From NCBI GenBank assembly GCA_030761205.1, contig JAULJL010000017.1, positions 7,822,001-7,886,000 on the forward strand: 64,000 nucleotides of DNA. Direction: 5' to 3'. The number at the start of each line of letters is the position of its first letter. The stretch's first letter is position 1. A model generated the notes under the pieces. It was given only the letters and a program-made list of their open reading frames with translations, made no database searches and was not told the DNA's origin. This DNA is from Fremontodendron californicum. Its lineage: Eukaryota > Streptophyta > Magnoliopsida > Malvales > Malvaceae. Of the stretch, positions 37,482 through 49,964 are shown in pieces. The translations under genes were made by a program, and so were the position numbers.

Positions 37482-40400
37482 ATGGGTTACATTTGTGATT
37501 TCTGTGGGGATCAACCGTCAATGATATATTGCCGGTCTGATGCCGCCTGTTTATGTTTGTCATGTGATCAAAATGTCCATTCTGCTAATGCACTGTCAAG
37601 ACGCCATTCAAGAACATTGTTGTGTGAAAGATGCAATTCTCAACCTGCTTTTGTTAGATGTGCAGAAGAAAGGGTTTCCCTCTGTCAGAATTGTGATTGG
37701 ATGTGTCATTGTGGTACCTCTACCTCGAATTCGACACATAAGAGGCAAACAATTAATTGTTACTCTGGTTGCCCATCATCTTCGGAACTTTCTTCCATAT
37801 GGTCGTTTTTTCCGCAATCCCCTTCAGCAGATGAATCTACTTGTGAGCAGGAATTAGGTCTAATGAGCATCACTGAGAACATAGAGAGGACTTCCTGGGG
37901 CCCTACAGAAAACACCATTAGCCAGATTAGTACTTGTGTTGCTGAAGTTAGTCATGAACTCAATGCGGATAAGGGAAGTGGCTGGGGCAGGTCTTCTTCA
38001 ATTCCTGAACTCAGATCTTCGCCACGACTTCTGGATCATCCAGCTGGATCAACAGATGCATCATTGCCCAAGGTAAATGATGAATTTGGAATATTTTTCT
38101 TTAAAGAATTTAGATAAATTGTTCTTGAGGTACTTTCAGGCCCTTACTATCTGAGTTTCATGGGAAAATACTAAAGAACTATGGTAGGCATTTGGAGAAA
38201 AGTGAGTTTAAATTTGCAAAAGAATTCACCAAGCTGCACTTAATGCTGAAAAACATATTAACAGTGAGTGTTCAGTGATAAGTGCTCTTTCTGGCCAGAA
38301 AACCAGCTTGAGGTTAAAGTGACAACTTTCTTTTCAGATATTTTCTTCTGCCAATAACTATATGCCAATTTCCATTCCTTGCTTTTCTTGATTATATTTT
38401 ATGATGGAAATCAAAGGTCCATCCAGAATATCTTTTTACTTGAACTTGATTGGATTTTCATGTAAATGTAAAAGATATCAATCTTTCTGTAAACCTACAG
38501 TATACCATGAACTTGTATTCAGCTTGTACTTTTAGTGGTCTGTTTAGATATTTCTATTTCTTGGCCCAAATTCAACTTAAGTTTTAGGGTAATATTCTAG
38601 AAAACGATTCAGTTAGGCCTTCACAGTATAATTACTAAATCAGTAACCTTGTCCTCAATTATATTTGTAATCTTATGCCTATTTTTGCCATGGGTTCATA
38701 AATTTAGAATCTAGATCTCTCCTATTTTACACACGTGAATTACTTTCTGGATCTAGGCTCATGCCACCCATCTACATTGTTGAAGTTTTTTATTTTTATT
38801 TTTAATTGAGAGGGAAAAGGGGAGTGTGAAAGCTATGGACACAAGAAACGAGGAAAGTTGCTTGAGGTTATTGTTGGAAGTTATCAAAATTTTATTTTAA
38901 TCATATTAGAATAACCTTCCATTATTAGTAATTTTATAGAATTTTAGCATTAGATGGTCCAAGTTCATTTTTGACATATTTGTGAAATTTTCATTATAGA
39001 AAATTTCTGCAGATTACCTTTAATCATTAGTAGAGATAATATGTTCCTTTTTGGGAACCTTTGCTAATTTTTTACTTTATTAATTTGCAGTTATTTTGCC
39101 CTCAAACAAAGTGTCCTGGACTTTGTGAAGATGATCTGTATGATGACTTCAACATGGATGAAGTTGATTTAAACCTTGAAAACTATGAAGAGCTCTTTGG
39201 GGTAACTCTCAATCATTCAGAAGAACTTTTTGAGAATGGTGGAATCGATAGCTTATTTGGGATGAAGGACATGTCTGCTGCTGATTCCAACTGTCAGGGT
39301 GCAGTGGCTGCTGAGGTTCTCTCATCTCTTTTGGTCTTGCTTTGTGGTATCTGTATTATCTTTTTCTGATGATAGTATTATCATTTTTCTAGATGTTATG
39401 CCTTTTTTCCTGGTGTTCTTAAATAGTATTTATGACATATAGCATATTTAAGCTTTTAGTTTTTTTCTTAATGTGAAAAAGGAAGCATTCCTTGCCAAAT
39501 TAAAATAGAGAAGAAAAAAAATTGACAGTACTGAGAATCTTTAATTTGATGAATGGGTTGTAAGTTCTAGTTGTTGGTAAAGTACAAGTTCATTTTGAAT
39601 AGTGGTCAAAGGAAAATATCCCTTTTTTACTTGGGTCAGTAGTAAAACAATAACCTTGATTTTCAGACATGACCAATGTACCAAAAGGAAGTTTACTGTC
39701 CTTCCATTTGGGGAAAGTATCCCTATTTTGACGGTATTGATTATATAGCCATTATTGGTGATGAGTTTAAGAATTCCTTAAGTTTGCAAATATACTAGTA
39801 CTTGATCTTTCAGTGTCTTCTTGTAAATTATGTATGTGTCAACAGTTTGCTTACTAACATTGGCACTTTAATCTGCTTGGACATTACATGTTTGTTTTAT
39901 CTCCCTTAGGAGTCATACTGTAAAGAATCATTCCATAATTCCAATCCCTGAGAATTTCAAGTTTGTACTTGGCGAATGTTCTTATGGTTGGAACTATATT
40001 CTTTTCCAGGGCTCATCTGTTGGACTGGTCAATGCAATCCAGCCAGCTTGCAGCAATGCAGCATCTGCTGATTCCAAGATTAGCAATAAAACCGATTCAA
40101 TTCTGTGTTTTACAGCAAGACAGGCCCATTCAAGCCTATCATTTTCTGGCCTTACTGGAGAGAGTAGCGCAGGAGATTACCAAGATTGTGGGGCTTCGTC
40201 AATGCTTCTTTTGGGAGAGCCTCCTTGGTTTCCTCCGTGTACTGAGAGCTCCTTCCCATCAGCAACTCGAAGCAATGCTGTCATGCGTTACAAGGAAAAG
40301 AAGAAGACACGGATGTAAGTATATGCCAATAACCCATATAAAATGTACATATGTTCTACTTGGACCTCCTTTAGATATAGTTATTAGGTTGATGACTTTG

Positions 40401-41323
40401 TGGTTTTTGTGCTTCTTGCTTTACAAATTTCTGGAATTTACATGTTCTTCCTTTTAATTCCTATTCTGCTTCCGAATTTCTAGTTCTATGGTTATCGATT
40501 TAGTATATGGTTTACTAAGTAGAAAATCATGCCTTGAGTTCTTGTTCCTCTCTTGCTCTTTCTAGTTTTTCTTCTTGTGGACTTTCTCTAGTTGTCTTTA
40601 AGTTTCAATTTGGTTGTGTGCATTTCGGTACAAGACCAATTAACAGGACTCACATGCCTCCAAATAAAAATATATCATGTCTTATGTTACTCGGACTTAG
40701 GTGTGAGTGTCGGACACGGGTATGTTCAATTTTTTTTCAAGATTTTCATGTATTTGAAGGTTCTTTGGAGGATCATATCCCCATACTCATATCCGGATAT
40801 GCGGCGGACACGGGTCATTCAAGAAAAATGAAGAGTCGGAGCAACATAGATCATGTCTATATCATTTTAACATTTGTGTTCTTACTTGTATCTCAGTATC
40901 ATAATCTGTAAGCTGTGTATTTTAGTTACTATTCCTGCCATTGAAGGATTTCGTTTCACTTTGGTGCTCTCTAGTAAGGAAATGTGGATTTGTGTCCTGT
41001 GTCTGCATCTGTGTATATTTATCAACAATCCATTTGGAAAGTCTATATAAGATCTATACTGTGGATCTTAACTTTATATTTTACTGCTAGTCTTGTTTTC
41101 ACCTCAATTTTTTAAAAAATATATATATATATATATATTATTCCACCTGTTAAAGGAATTTATATGTTTAACTTCGTCCTTGTTGCATGATAGGTTTGAG
41201 AAGCGAGTGAGATATGCCACTCGCAAAGCAAGGGCTGACGTGAGAAAGCGCGATAAGGGACGCTTTGTCAAAGCTGGTGATACCTATGATTATGATCCAT
41301 TGAACCAAACCAGAAGCTGCTGA
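37482..41323 (+). CDS. CONSTANS-like B-box/CCT transcription regulator (COL9/COL10-type)
   Basis: Four exons, 37482-38072, 39091-39315, 40010-40314 and 41194-41323, give 416 residues. The first ATG after a long leader opens MGYICDFCGDQPSMIYC. B-box 1 has ligands C5, C8, C17, C25, C28, D29, H33 and H42. A second, diverged B-box starts at C48-C51 (CERCNSQPAFVRC ... CQNCDWMCH) with C60, C68, C71, D72, H76 and H86. The middle is acidic (LCEDDLYDDFNMDEVDLNLE). A CCT domain near 364-406 (MRYKEKKKTRMFEKRVRYAT, RKARADVRKRDKGRFVKAG) mediates nuclear and DNA or NF-Y contacts in this family. The last intron splits the CCT domain and contains a MITE. Such proteins act in photoperiod and light signalling; repression of flowering by the closest relatives is known but only inferred here. 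The exon 2 donor is gag|gttctc, somewhat weak. Confidence 0.9.
40681..40849 (+). mobile_element. Mutator-like MITE, copy 3 of 5 (last intron of the CONSTANS-like gene)
   Basis: The ends are tatgttactcggact and agtcggagcaacata. The 9-mer atcatgtct precedes the element (the copy at the left boundary ends next to tatgtt) and recurs immediately after it, so the target duplication is visible. It is about 170 bp long and shares tgtcggacacgggta-type internal sequence with the other copies. Confidence 0.85.
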
Positions 41324-43028
41324 GGGTACAATTTTTTAACCATGCTTAGAAAAAGGGAAAGAAACACAAAGATGTTAGTTGGAAAGAATTGGTTATTCTT
41401 GCCTAAAAAATGGAGAATTGATGCTCATACTTTTTTTAGCTAGTTAAATCAGTGACAGGCTGTATGGTTTTATCACAGGGCTCCAGGTTTTTATCAAGGG
41501 AAGTTGGATACAAAAAATGCCATGAATAAATTGCCGTGGCCCGGTTCTCCATTACCATAAAAAGATCGATGGATCACGACATCATTTGGCAAGATCTGCC
41601 TAGATCGCCTTTGCTGCCGAGCCGCGGGTTTCGACCACCTGCCATATTACGTTTGAGCAAGTTCACCTGCTGAATTCTTTTTTAAGTACGGAAATGAGAA
41701 TATGCTTATGGGTCCTCCAAGCCATATTTATGCTCAGTGTTGGTTTAAAGTGTTCACAATTTATTTACCTTCAGCTGCTGCCATGACATGCTAAGAAGCC
41801 CAACTTACAATGTCTAGTGTCATAGGCAAAAAGCATGCAGCTGTAATTTGGCTCTTCTTGTTTCCTATTGACATGTATAGCTTAGATCTCTATATGTATA
41901 GTTGAGAGAGTTTTAATGTCTGCTCATGTAACAGTTGCTTGGTCAGACAAGAAACATTTGCGCTTAGGATGAAATTGATCGTAACTTATACAAATTACAA
42001 CAACAACAACAACAAAAAATTACATTTTCTACTATTCTTTTATTCCCCTACACTGAATGTGAAAAAATATTTTTTATCAACTCTACCTATGGTGCAATTT
42101 CAAGGGGAGAATATGCAGTGTTTTACTGTTCTTGACTGCCACCTTCGGTGGGAATGTAAGCCTTCAATTCCCATGCCTGCTAAGGTTTTTCCAGATTCTC
42201 TACTAGCAATTAGCAAGCAAGTAGCTGAAACACTAGCTGCTAACAGATGTTATGAATTCCTCTGTTATTCGTCATTTTTGAAATGGTTTTGAACATGAAT
42301 GCCAATGAGACCTAGAATATCTTAGCAGAACTCAGAGCCATCAAGTTATAACATTTGGCATTGAAACATGGAAATGCTTGCTGGGAATTTGGTATTATCT
42401 GATGACAAAAGCAAGCGACAAGAATTCATGGAGCTCTTGGCTGAGTAACACCATCCTTTGGTATACATGCTTTCAGTTAAAAGAGAAAGGGAGATAGCAT
42501 TCAGTTCAACATTCCGCAAAGCAAAAGTGGTCCTAAATCTCATTTGAGCAGAGAGCCAGATGAAAATTCCAGGAGAGAATTGTCTACTGCAAGCCTGACT
42601 TCTAGAGAAAAATCATAGGAATGAAAGACCTTTACCAGAAATGTACAGTGTTGAAAGTGCAAGATCTCATCCATGTTTTTATTTGTAATTAGCTAAAATA
42701 AAATATATTGGAATTCTGGTTTGATTGCACTAGCTTCCTGGTGGAACACATCATCAGCTAGAAAGAAAAAAAAAACCATTTAATTTATAGGCCAACTATG
42801 CTCATTTGCCCTTCATCCATCCATTACCATAAAGGAGGTGAGAAGAATCAGATTGGGAGTGAGGATAGTAAGAGGGAACAGTCATTCCTCTGGTTGAATT
42901 CATTTATAATGATAGATGATAAATAGACCATTATACGGCATTGGGAAGAAGTAAAAGAACAAAAAAAAGGCAATTTCTGCGGTTATACCATGACCGGCAA
43001 CCCTTGAGCTCCTTAAGTTCAGAGGATA
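41324..43028. other. Convergent intergenic region, 3' ends of the COL and RRP15 genes
   Basis: Probable 3' untranslated region of the CONSTANS-like gene, perhaps with a 3'-UTR intron between ctgag|ggtac (41324) and tcacag|ggctcc (41480), and then the 3' flank of the minus-strand RRP15 gene. Open frames here (for example 41939-42292) have no recognised motif. Confidence 0.4.
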
Positions 43029-46000
43029 TCAATCATCATCTGAAACACTATCTTCAGACATCCTTCCAACATCATCAGCTATTGCTGCATCCTGTGTGCA
43101 TATATCAGACAAAACTTGTTACCCGAAAAAGAAAAGGTAAATGCATGCAGTCTCTGCCTACAGTTAAATACATGTGTGCAATGTGCATCTAAGGTCTGTG
43201 TCTGTGAGAGAAAGAGAGGGACATGTGTTGTGTAACATTCAAGAAAATTGAACATTCTTACCGCCGTTTTATCCCAGTCCTTCAACTTAGGATTTGTTAG
43301 CATGTAATTATCACGCAATGGGGCCCAAGCAGGTTCTTCATCATTCCTAGGATCAGAAGATGTATTACCCTGCATGTCATAAAACTGAGTCAGCAATTGT
43401 AGTAAAAGTTTCTGCAGAATCTAAAACAACTAAAAAGGCATTTAATGTGAAGTTCCCAGCTAACTATCAATCCAATTACATAATTTTTATGTAGCTTAGC
43501 ATAGACAAGAAATACACATATACACTAAATTTTAGATTGGCAACAATAACGTCCAAAAGTGCTTAAGAAAAAAGGAGGATAAATGGAATGATATAGCAGG
43601 ATGCAAGAAGCTTGTAAAATAGTTAAGAAATAACCAACCTTACTGGAAGAGTCACGTGATGTCTTGCCTAGCTCTGAAAAGAAGGCTTCTTTCCTTCGCT
43701 TCCTTATCACTATCAGGTTGCATAAAGTATAAAGTCAGAAAACTGGAACTAGAAAACTAGTAATCACCTAATCAGGGTTTTTTGGGGATAGTTCACCTTA
43801 TCAAGGTTATCCAGGGGTAAACATAAATTTCCAATAATGTTTTAAAAGCAGCAAAACACAAGTACCGTGAGCATTCACATATACACATATAGAGAAAATG
43901 TATGGTCAATAATTTTTTTTGTGAGGAATCTCTATCAGTAATAGTGATAATAATAATAATAACCTAGATAATATTTCAGTCTCTAAATCTAGGGTTTCAA
44001 AAGCATAACATATTTGACTCAATCATGACAAAATCTATTCATCTTTTCATTTTTATGCAATGCATAGCACTGGAAATAGCAAATATAGTTTCTATAAGCA
44101 TCAACACCTACGAAACCATTTGATCAGATCTTGCAGCAAATATAAGAGAAAGATGCATGTTTACTCCACTGCATTTCAAGAAGTAATGATTATGCTACAA
44201 CCTTCAAAGTTAAGCTTTTGAAAGCATAAAGTATTCACTATTTGATCAGATCTTGCAGCAAATATAAGAGAAAGATGCATGTTTACTCCACTGCATTTCT
44301 AGAAGTAATGATTATGCTACAACCTTCAAAGCTAAGCTTTTGAAAGCATAAAGTATTCAATATTTGATCAGAGAAAAGTGGCAATAGTGTGCATATATAT
44401 GTATATATACAACAGGTTTGCATCTCTAGTGAGGTGAATTACTGAGTAACAAATGTATGAGATGATTGTCTAGTGAAAAACTGATAGTATATCGTGTCTT
44501 TCTCACTGATCTGGTCATAAAGAATATTAGGCACAACTTTGAAAGAAGTTAAAGCTTTAGATGATCAAAAAGCCAAGTACAAGCATTTCAAGTTATTCAA
44601 AAACAAATGCCAAAACAGGGTCTCATACTTGGGATTCAGAACAGGATTTTGTTGGCAGCCAAGATATTAGATAATGCAAAATTGCACACTCACATAATCC
44701 ACAAAATTTGCTTGCAAATGTTCAATGATATATAATACTTATAGCCATAGATATTATCAGCATACCTTTTGCATCTTTAGACCTTGAAGGGTCCAATCCT
44801 TTCTGAGCCTTTTGTGCTTTGTTCACCTACATGATATATGAAACAACAAAGCTTACACACAGACTTGATAGTAATAACAAACAATCTAACAAGACAAAAT
44901 CAAAGACTAATATGTTTGGCGGTAAAAAAGAGATGGGTTGGGCTTTCATAGAACAACTTACAGCATTGAATAACTTCACCACTGAAACTCCCAACAACAC
45001 ATAAACAGCAAAACTTAATTAGTATGAGAAAGAATATGCAATAAACCAGTGTTGTCAAGGCGTGCGCCTAGGCGCGCCTACGCCTTGCGCCTTGGCGTTA
45101 GATAACAAAAGCGCCTCAGACCTTTTCGGGCGAGGCTCATTTGATCAGGCGCACGCCTGGTGCGCCTAGGCGCGCTTTTTTGTAAGGCGATAAGCGTAAA
45201 AAAAGCTCGCCTGATTGAAGTTCTCTTTAATTTTAACTTTTTTCATTAGATGTACCTTTACTAGTAAGAAAGGAGATAATATCAAACTCTCCACTTCTCA
45301 ATATTTGAGTATTCAACAACAGATATGGGACCATAAGGAAATCATGCATATTGGGCAAAAAATAAATTGCATGTTTTGTAGATAAACTAGACCACTCTTT
45401 AGAGTTTATTATTATAATTATATATCTTAAGCTTATTATATATACATACATACATAGACACACATATAAATATTGCGCCTTACTTCACTCAGGCGAGCGT
45501 TTTTTTTGCGCCTTGCGCCTAAGGCAATACAAGGGTTCTAGCGCCTAGAGTGCGCCTTGCGCCCTTGACAACACTGCAATAAACTAAATCATATATATAC
45601 AATAGACGAAAATAATGGTCTAAAAATACATTACCTCCTTTTGTAGCAATACCAATGAGAAACTTTTCATGTGAATCCAAGAAATTAGCAGGCTTCACAT
45701 GCCCCTTCTCTGCAACCTGTAAGATTAATAGAACATAAATAAAATAGCATAGCAACAGCAAAGTCATAGTAAAAAACTTTAGTATAATTATTATAGGGCA
45801 AATACCAAATGTTTTTCTTTCTTAGCTTCTCCCTTAACTTTCCTTTCAACTTCCTCTTCAGCTAACTTCTTTGCAACAAGCTGCTTATGCCCTGATAATA
45901 CTGGACCCTATAAAAAAATTGCAAAAAATCACTCTTTGAAAAAAAAAAACAATTTTTTTTTTCTAAAATGAGAAAGACCCAAGTTGAGAAACTAGCTTTA

Positions 46001-46421
46001 CCAATGAATCATCAGCTACATTCCTCTTTATAATGTTCTTAAATGCCAACCTGAATGCTCTAACACCTTCGGTAAACTTCATAATCCCAGAATGAATTTC
46101 ACCTTCTTCTTCTTCTTCTTCCTGGCCATCACTTTCTTCAGAAGAATTATCTCCGCCGCCGCCCATCAAGGTATCACCTGGGGCTGCCTCCTCCGCCGTG
46201 TTTTCCTTTTCCTCCTCCTCCTGCTCCTCCTCATCATCATCGGAATTGTAGTCACGGGCACGTTTTTCAAACAGATTTCTCATTTTTTTACTTACCCTAG
46301 GTTTTTTTCCTTTACCCTCCAACATCTTAAGCTTCTTATTCTTGGCCTTGTTACCTTTCTTTTTACCCAAATTTCTTTTCCTTTTCCCAGCTGCACTGCC
46401 TTCCTCCATAATCATCACCAT
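43029..46421 (-). CDS. RRP15: RRP15-like pre-60S ribosome biogenesis protein
   Basis: Eight minus-strand exons: 46002-46421, 45806-45907, 45635-45716, 44962-44981, 44766-44826, 43639-43709, 43262-43369 and 43029-43091. All are joined by GT-AG sites in matching phase, giving 308 residues. The start is the most upstream ATG at 46421; two more in-frame ATGs follow within 12 bases. The N-terminus is basic and nuclear (KRKRNLGKKKGNKAKNKKLK), followed by an acidic run of Asp/Glu. The conserved core reads GIMKFTEGVRAFRLAFKNII, GPVLSGHKQLVAKKLAEEEV, EKFLIGIATKG, VVKLFNAVNKAQK, then VIRKRRKEAFFSELGK and EPAWAPLRDNYML. RRP15 acts in early 60S maturation (27S pre-rRNA processing) in the nucleolus. A 20-bp exon (44962-44981) is unusual. 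A telo-box and site II motifs upstream fit ribosome-biogenesis control. The exon 3/4 intron holds a hAT-like MITE and the exon 5/6 intron a 122-bp tandem repeat. Confidence 0.9.
44119..44373. repeat. Tandem repeat, 122-bp unit, two full copies plus the start of a third
   Basis: Units start with tttgatcaga at 44119, 44241 and 44363. The two full copies differ at only a few positions. The repeat lies inside the intron between RRP15 exons 5 and 6. Confidence 0.9.
45047..45576. mobile_element. hAT-like MITE with perfect terminal repeats
   Basis: The ends cagtgttgtcaagg and ccttgacaacactg are perfect 14-bp inverted repeats. They are flanked by the 8-bp direct repeat caataaac, the target size of hAT transposons. 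The subterminal regions are full of gcgcct/aggcgc motifs and are strikingly GC-rich against an AT-rich interior. The element is 530 bp long, non-coding, and inserted in an RRP15 intron. Confidence 0.9.
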
Positions 46422-46489
46422 GTTCTTCCTTTCCACAGAAAATACCCAAACAAAAAGAAAGAGAGGATTGTAAAACTAAAACCCTTTTA

Positions 46490-46620
46490 AAACCCTAATT
46501 AGACAGAGAGCAGACTCGGGGAAAGTTTTTTTTTTTTCAATGAATTTTCTTTGTGCCTTTTGAATTCTTTTTTTGGGCTTTTCTTGTTTGGGCTTTTCAT
46601 CATTTCTTTTTTTATGGGCC
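46490..46620 (-). promoter_or_regulatory. Telo-box and site II motifs upstream of RRP15
   Basis: A telo-box core (aaaccctaa, 46490-46498) lies about 70 bp upstream of the start. It is followed further upstream by three TGGGCY motifs at 46574-46579, 46589-46594 and 46615-46620. This pair of elements is characteristic of plant ribosomal-protein and ribosome-biogenesis promoters. Confidence 0.6.
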
Positions 46621-47257
46621 TTCTTTTTATTTATGCTTTATTTCATTTACTACTATTTTATGGGTTTTTTAGTTCCTTTATTATACATCGATCGTGATAT
46701 TTTTTTAATTTTACAAATGGATTAATTTTTTTTTTATTTTTCAAATATACAGTAAACGATATGTATTATCATGTTAACTTCGCTTATAAATTTAAAAGTT
46801 CATTAACGACAAATAAAATATTTTTTTTCTTTTTAACTTGAGACAATTACAAAAACGTTAGCCATTTACATTATAGTTTTACTTACTAATTCATTTTATG
46901 TTACGGCAATGTTTATTATTCCTTTTTTTTTTCTTTAATATTCCCTTTAACTATAAATCCTTTTTAGACTCATTAACATTTAAAACTTTAGTTATTAAAA
47001 TGATGAAAATATTTTATATTAATATTTAAATATTTTTTAATATATCTCAAAATCATATTTAAATTAAACTACATATTAATAGAGTAAACTAATAATATCA
47101 AATAAATTATCAAAATATAAATTCAACTTAGTATTTCGCTCCGTGATTGATGCATGAATCTCTACTTAATCTATTGATAGAGTATTGGACTCTTAATTTT
47201 AAAGATTAAAATTTAGATCCTGACAACATCAAATATATTTTTTAAAATTTATATACA
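46621..47257. other. AT-rich spacer
   Basis: No gene or clear repeat was recognised. Confidence 0.4.
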
Positions 47258-48086
47258 CTATATTAAAGCAATCCCCCTCAATTTGAGGGGATTACTTCAT
47301 TTGGGGTTGCATTTTGGCAACCCCATTTTTTTTTTTTAATAGTGAGAAAGAGAGAAAAAATTAATAAAATATGTATAAGTGTTGTATTCTTGTTGTTTTT
47401 TCGTGTTTTAGAGTTTAAATTGAATCACAAATTATGCAAAATATTATTACATGAGGATAATTTTTAAAGTAAGATATAGATGTTTAAAATTATCAAATTT
47501 AATCTAAATAAATAATAACTGTCAATCATTACACAACACATGATATAAAATTGAGAGTTATTTGAATAATGTCAATTAAAAATGATAATTTCGGATACAA
47601 CATGATTATAATACATCATACTAAAGCAATCCCCTCAATTTGAGGGGGATTGCTTCATTTGGGGTTGCCACATGGCAAACTCATTTTTTTTTTTTTAAAT
47701 GGTGAGAAAGAGAGGAAAAAAATAAAAATTTATGTATTCGTGTCAATTTTTTTTTTTTTTTTTGTGTTTTAGAGTTTAAATTGAATCACTATGACAAATT
47801 ATGTAAAATATCCCCACATGAGGATAACTTTTAAAGTAAGATATAGATATTTAAAATTACCAAATTTAATCTAAACAAATAATAACTCCCAATCATTATA
47901 CAACACATGACACAAAATTGAGAGTTATTTGAATAGTATCAATTAGAAATGACAATTTCGAATATAATATGATTATATGACACGAACACATAAAAAAAAT
48001 TAAAACTATTATTATATTTTTTAAATTATTTTTTTTATAAAATATTAAAACAAAACATCCCCACGAAGCCGGGGCTAACATACTAG
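47258..48086 (+). mobile_element. Helitron-like element A with an internal duplication
   Basis: A roughly 350-bp block beginning aaagcaatcccc, with a small palindrome (cctcaatttgagg), occurs twice, at about 47274 and 47626. The right end has the hairpin cccc-acgaagcc-gggg (48059-48074) followed by ctaacatactag|t, which fits the Helitron 3' signature (hairpin, short spacer, CTRR, insertion before T). The 5' end is less certain. It is non-coding, so a non-autonomous element. Confidence 0.6.
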
Positions 48087-48292
48087 TAAGATTTAAATCT
48101 CTCTTCTCTATATAAAAAAAAATAAATAAAAATAACTCGAAAAAACTTGGATTTAAAAGTTATAGTCTAAGCCCAACCCACAGCGAGTATACGTGAATGA
48201 CTTGGCCTGGACCCTTGAACAACTCTGGATCAGAGTCAAGTTGGTGGAATGTGCGTACAATCAAGAATTGATACCATAGTAATAGGGTTTTT

Positions 48293-48462
48293 ATTTAATG
48301 TATTGATAATGTATAAATTTATACGTTATTAATAAATCATTTGATTTTACCTGATTAAATTTTTAAAAAATAAATACATATAACTTTATTTTTAATGAGG
48401 TGACATTATATGATTCATTGACAATATATAGATTTATATACTGTCAGTGCATCAATATAAAT
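48293..48462. mobile_element. Small MITE-like palindrome
   Basis: The left arm (taatgtattgataatgtata aatttatac) and the right arm (agatttatatactgtcagtg catcaata) are imperfect inverted repeats of about 35 bp enclosing an AT-rich core. Non-coding. Confidence 0.55.
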
Positions 48463-48481
48463 CCATAATAGTAATAATAAG

Positions 48482-48820
48482 GATTTTACTAAAGAGTATC
48501 TTAAAATACTTTTTAAGGTTACTATATATAATAATATATTTACTTAATGCATTGGAATTTGTTTAAAAAGTTATCAACTATTACGTTTAACACAACATTA
48601 TTACTATAATTAATATATGGGCTTAATCGATATCTATAGGTATTGGTTAAGATTTTTTTTTTTTTTTACATTTATACATTACTTTTATTGAATTCAAAAA
48701 AAAAATACGTTATTAATTACATTTTTTTCCCTATATATGCCGCTAAACACTAATTAACATTTTTCTTAATATATTAACTAATTTTAAAAAATACCTCTAA
48801 AACACTCGTTAGCAAAACCC
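48482..48820. mobile_element. MITE of the gttagcaaaac family, interrupted by about 147 bp
   Basis: The left arm (ttttactaaagagtatctta, 48482 onward) and the right arm (tctaaaacactcgttagcaaaac, ending near 48820) are inverted relatives. Their middle matches the elements at 52326-52697. Between about 48619 and 48765 an unrelated segment (gggcttaatcgatatc to cgctaaacactaatt) interrupts it. Confidence 0.55.
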
Positions 48821-48977
48821 AATAATAATAATAATAATATGCTCCATTTTCAGCTGTATTTTTGTGCTGTTTATGAGTAATTTACACCTAAACCCCGAAG
48901 ATGTAAAAACTCCCCACTTTATAGGCGAGGGACATGGCCATTTTAGCCAAAGCTTGAGTTTAAGCCAATGTTAAAAA

Positions 48978-49330
48978 AAAAAAATGGGATGGTAGGTTAA
49001 ATTGGTAAAATTCTGATTAATGGTTCAATTGATTTGATAGATTAAATCGATCGATTTAATTAAAATAAATTTAAATATTAAATAAAGTAAACATATAATA
49101 AAAACATGTATTTAATTAAATAATATGATTTTTAATATAAAATTAAATTTTAAAATATTTAAATCTCATAACTTATAATTTTAAAAAAAAATTAAAATTA
49201 ATTTTTTATCGACTCACAAAATAATCAATAATTCTAAAATATATATAAATCGAACAAATTTTTAATTTTCGTTGAATTGATCCAATCGATATGATATGAT
49301 TTTTTTAATATTGATTAAAATTCTATTTTT
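48978..49330. mobile_element. MITE-like repeat, taatcgatt family copy
   Basis: It contains gattaaatcgatcgattt near one end and ttgatccaatcgatatga near the other, with tattaaataaagtaaacata inside. The same interior is found at 50660-51010 and, inverted, at 22004-22390. Confidence 0.5.
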
Positions 49331-49964
49331 TTCTATAATAAACAAGAAAATTTATCTACTCATTTGTACCTAAATTCATTGTATCTTACTAGCTCTTTGG
49401 CAGTTATGACATGATCTTTTACAGCTTGCTTCCTCTTCGTCTACAAACTCCTAGATTCTTCTATTAATTTTTAAAAGATTGAATTGATCGTTGAACCAAT
49501 TGATCACTTGATATATATTTTTTTTTTTCGTTTTTTTTTTATTTCTTGTATGACAATTTCATATTTCTTTCCAATTGAAAGCTAAAATATCATATCTTAT
49601 AGGACATTTCACTTTCAATCATTGAGATTGGACAGTAGTAGTATATATGCAGATAAATGTTCTTTTTCTTCTTCTTATAAAAAGATAGAAAAAAAGTCAT
49701 TTTAATTTCTGATTTCGAAAGTTCATATATGAAAGTCATTGTCAAATTTGGGAAAGATAATCAACATTCACCTAATTAACCAATCAAACTAATTAGTGCT
49801 TATGGGTTCGTGACACGTGTCCTGCTGGTTAACCGATAATCATATATTGCTTGAAAATTTAATCAAATAAAAATGGACCACTTTTGCTGTTGTTTCCAGA
49901 TATAATAGTCAGATTATCATTCTTTGCTTCAGATTTGTTCAATGTTTAAAAAATTGAATTGGAG
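49331..49964. other. AT-rich spacer
   Basis: No coding signal was recognised. A short segment near 49479 (gattgaattgatcgttgaac) resembles ends of the taatcgatt family. Confidence 0.35.

Noticed and set aside
46092..46490. 132-residue plus-strand frame opposite RRP15 exon 1
   Set aside because: It is the complement of the acidic and lysine-rich RRP15 coding sequence and gives only Phe/Leu/Ile-rich low-complexity protein.
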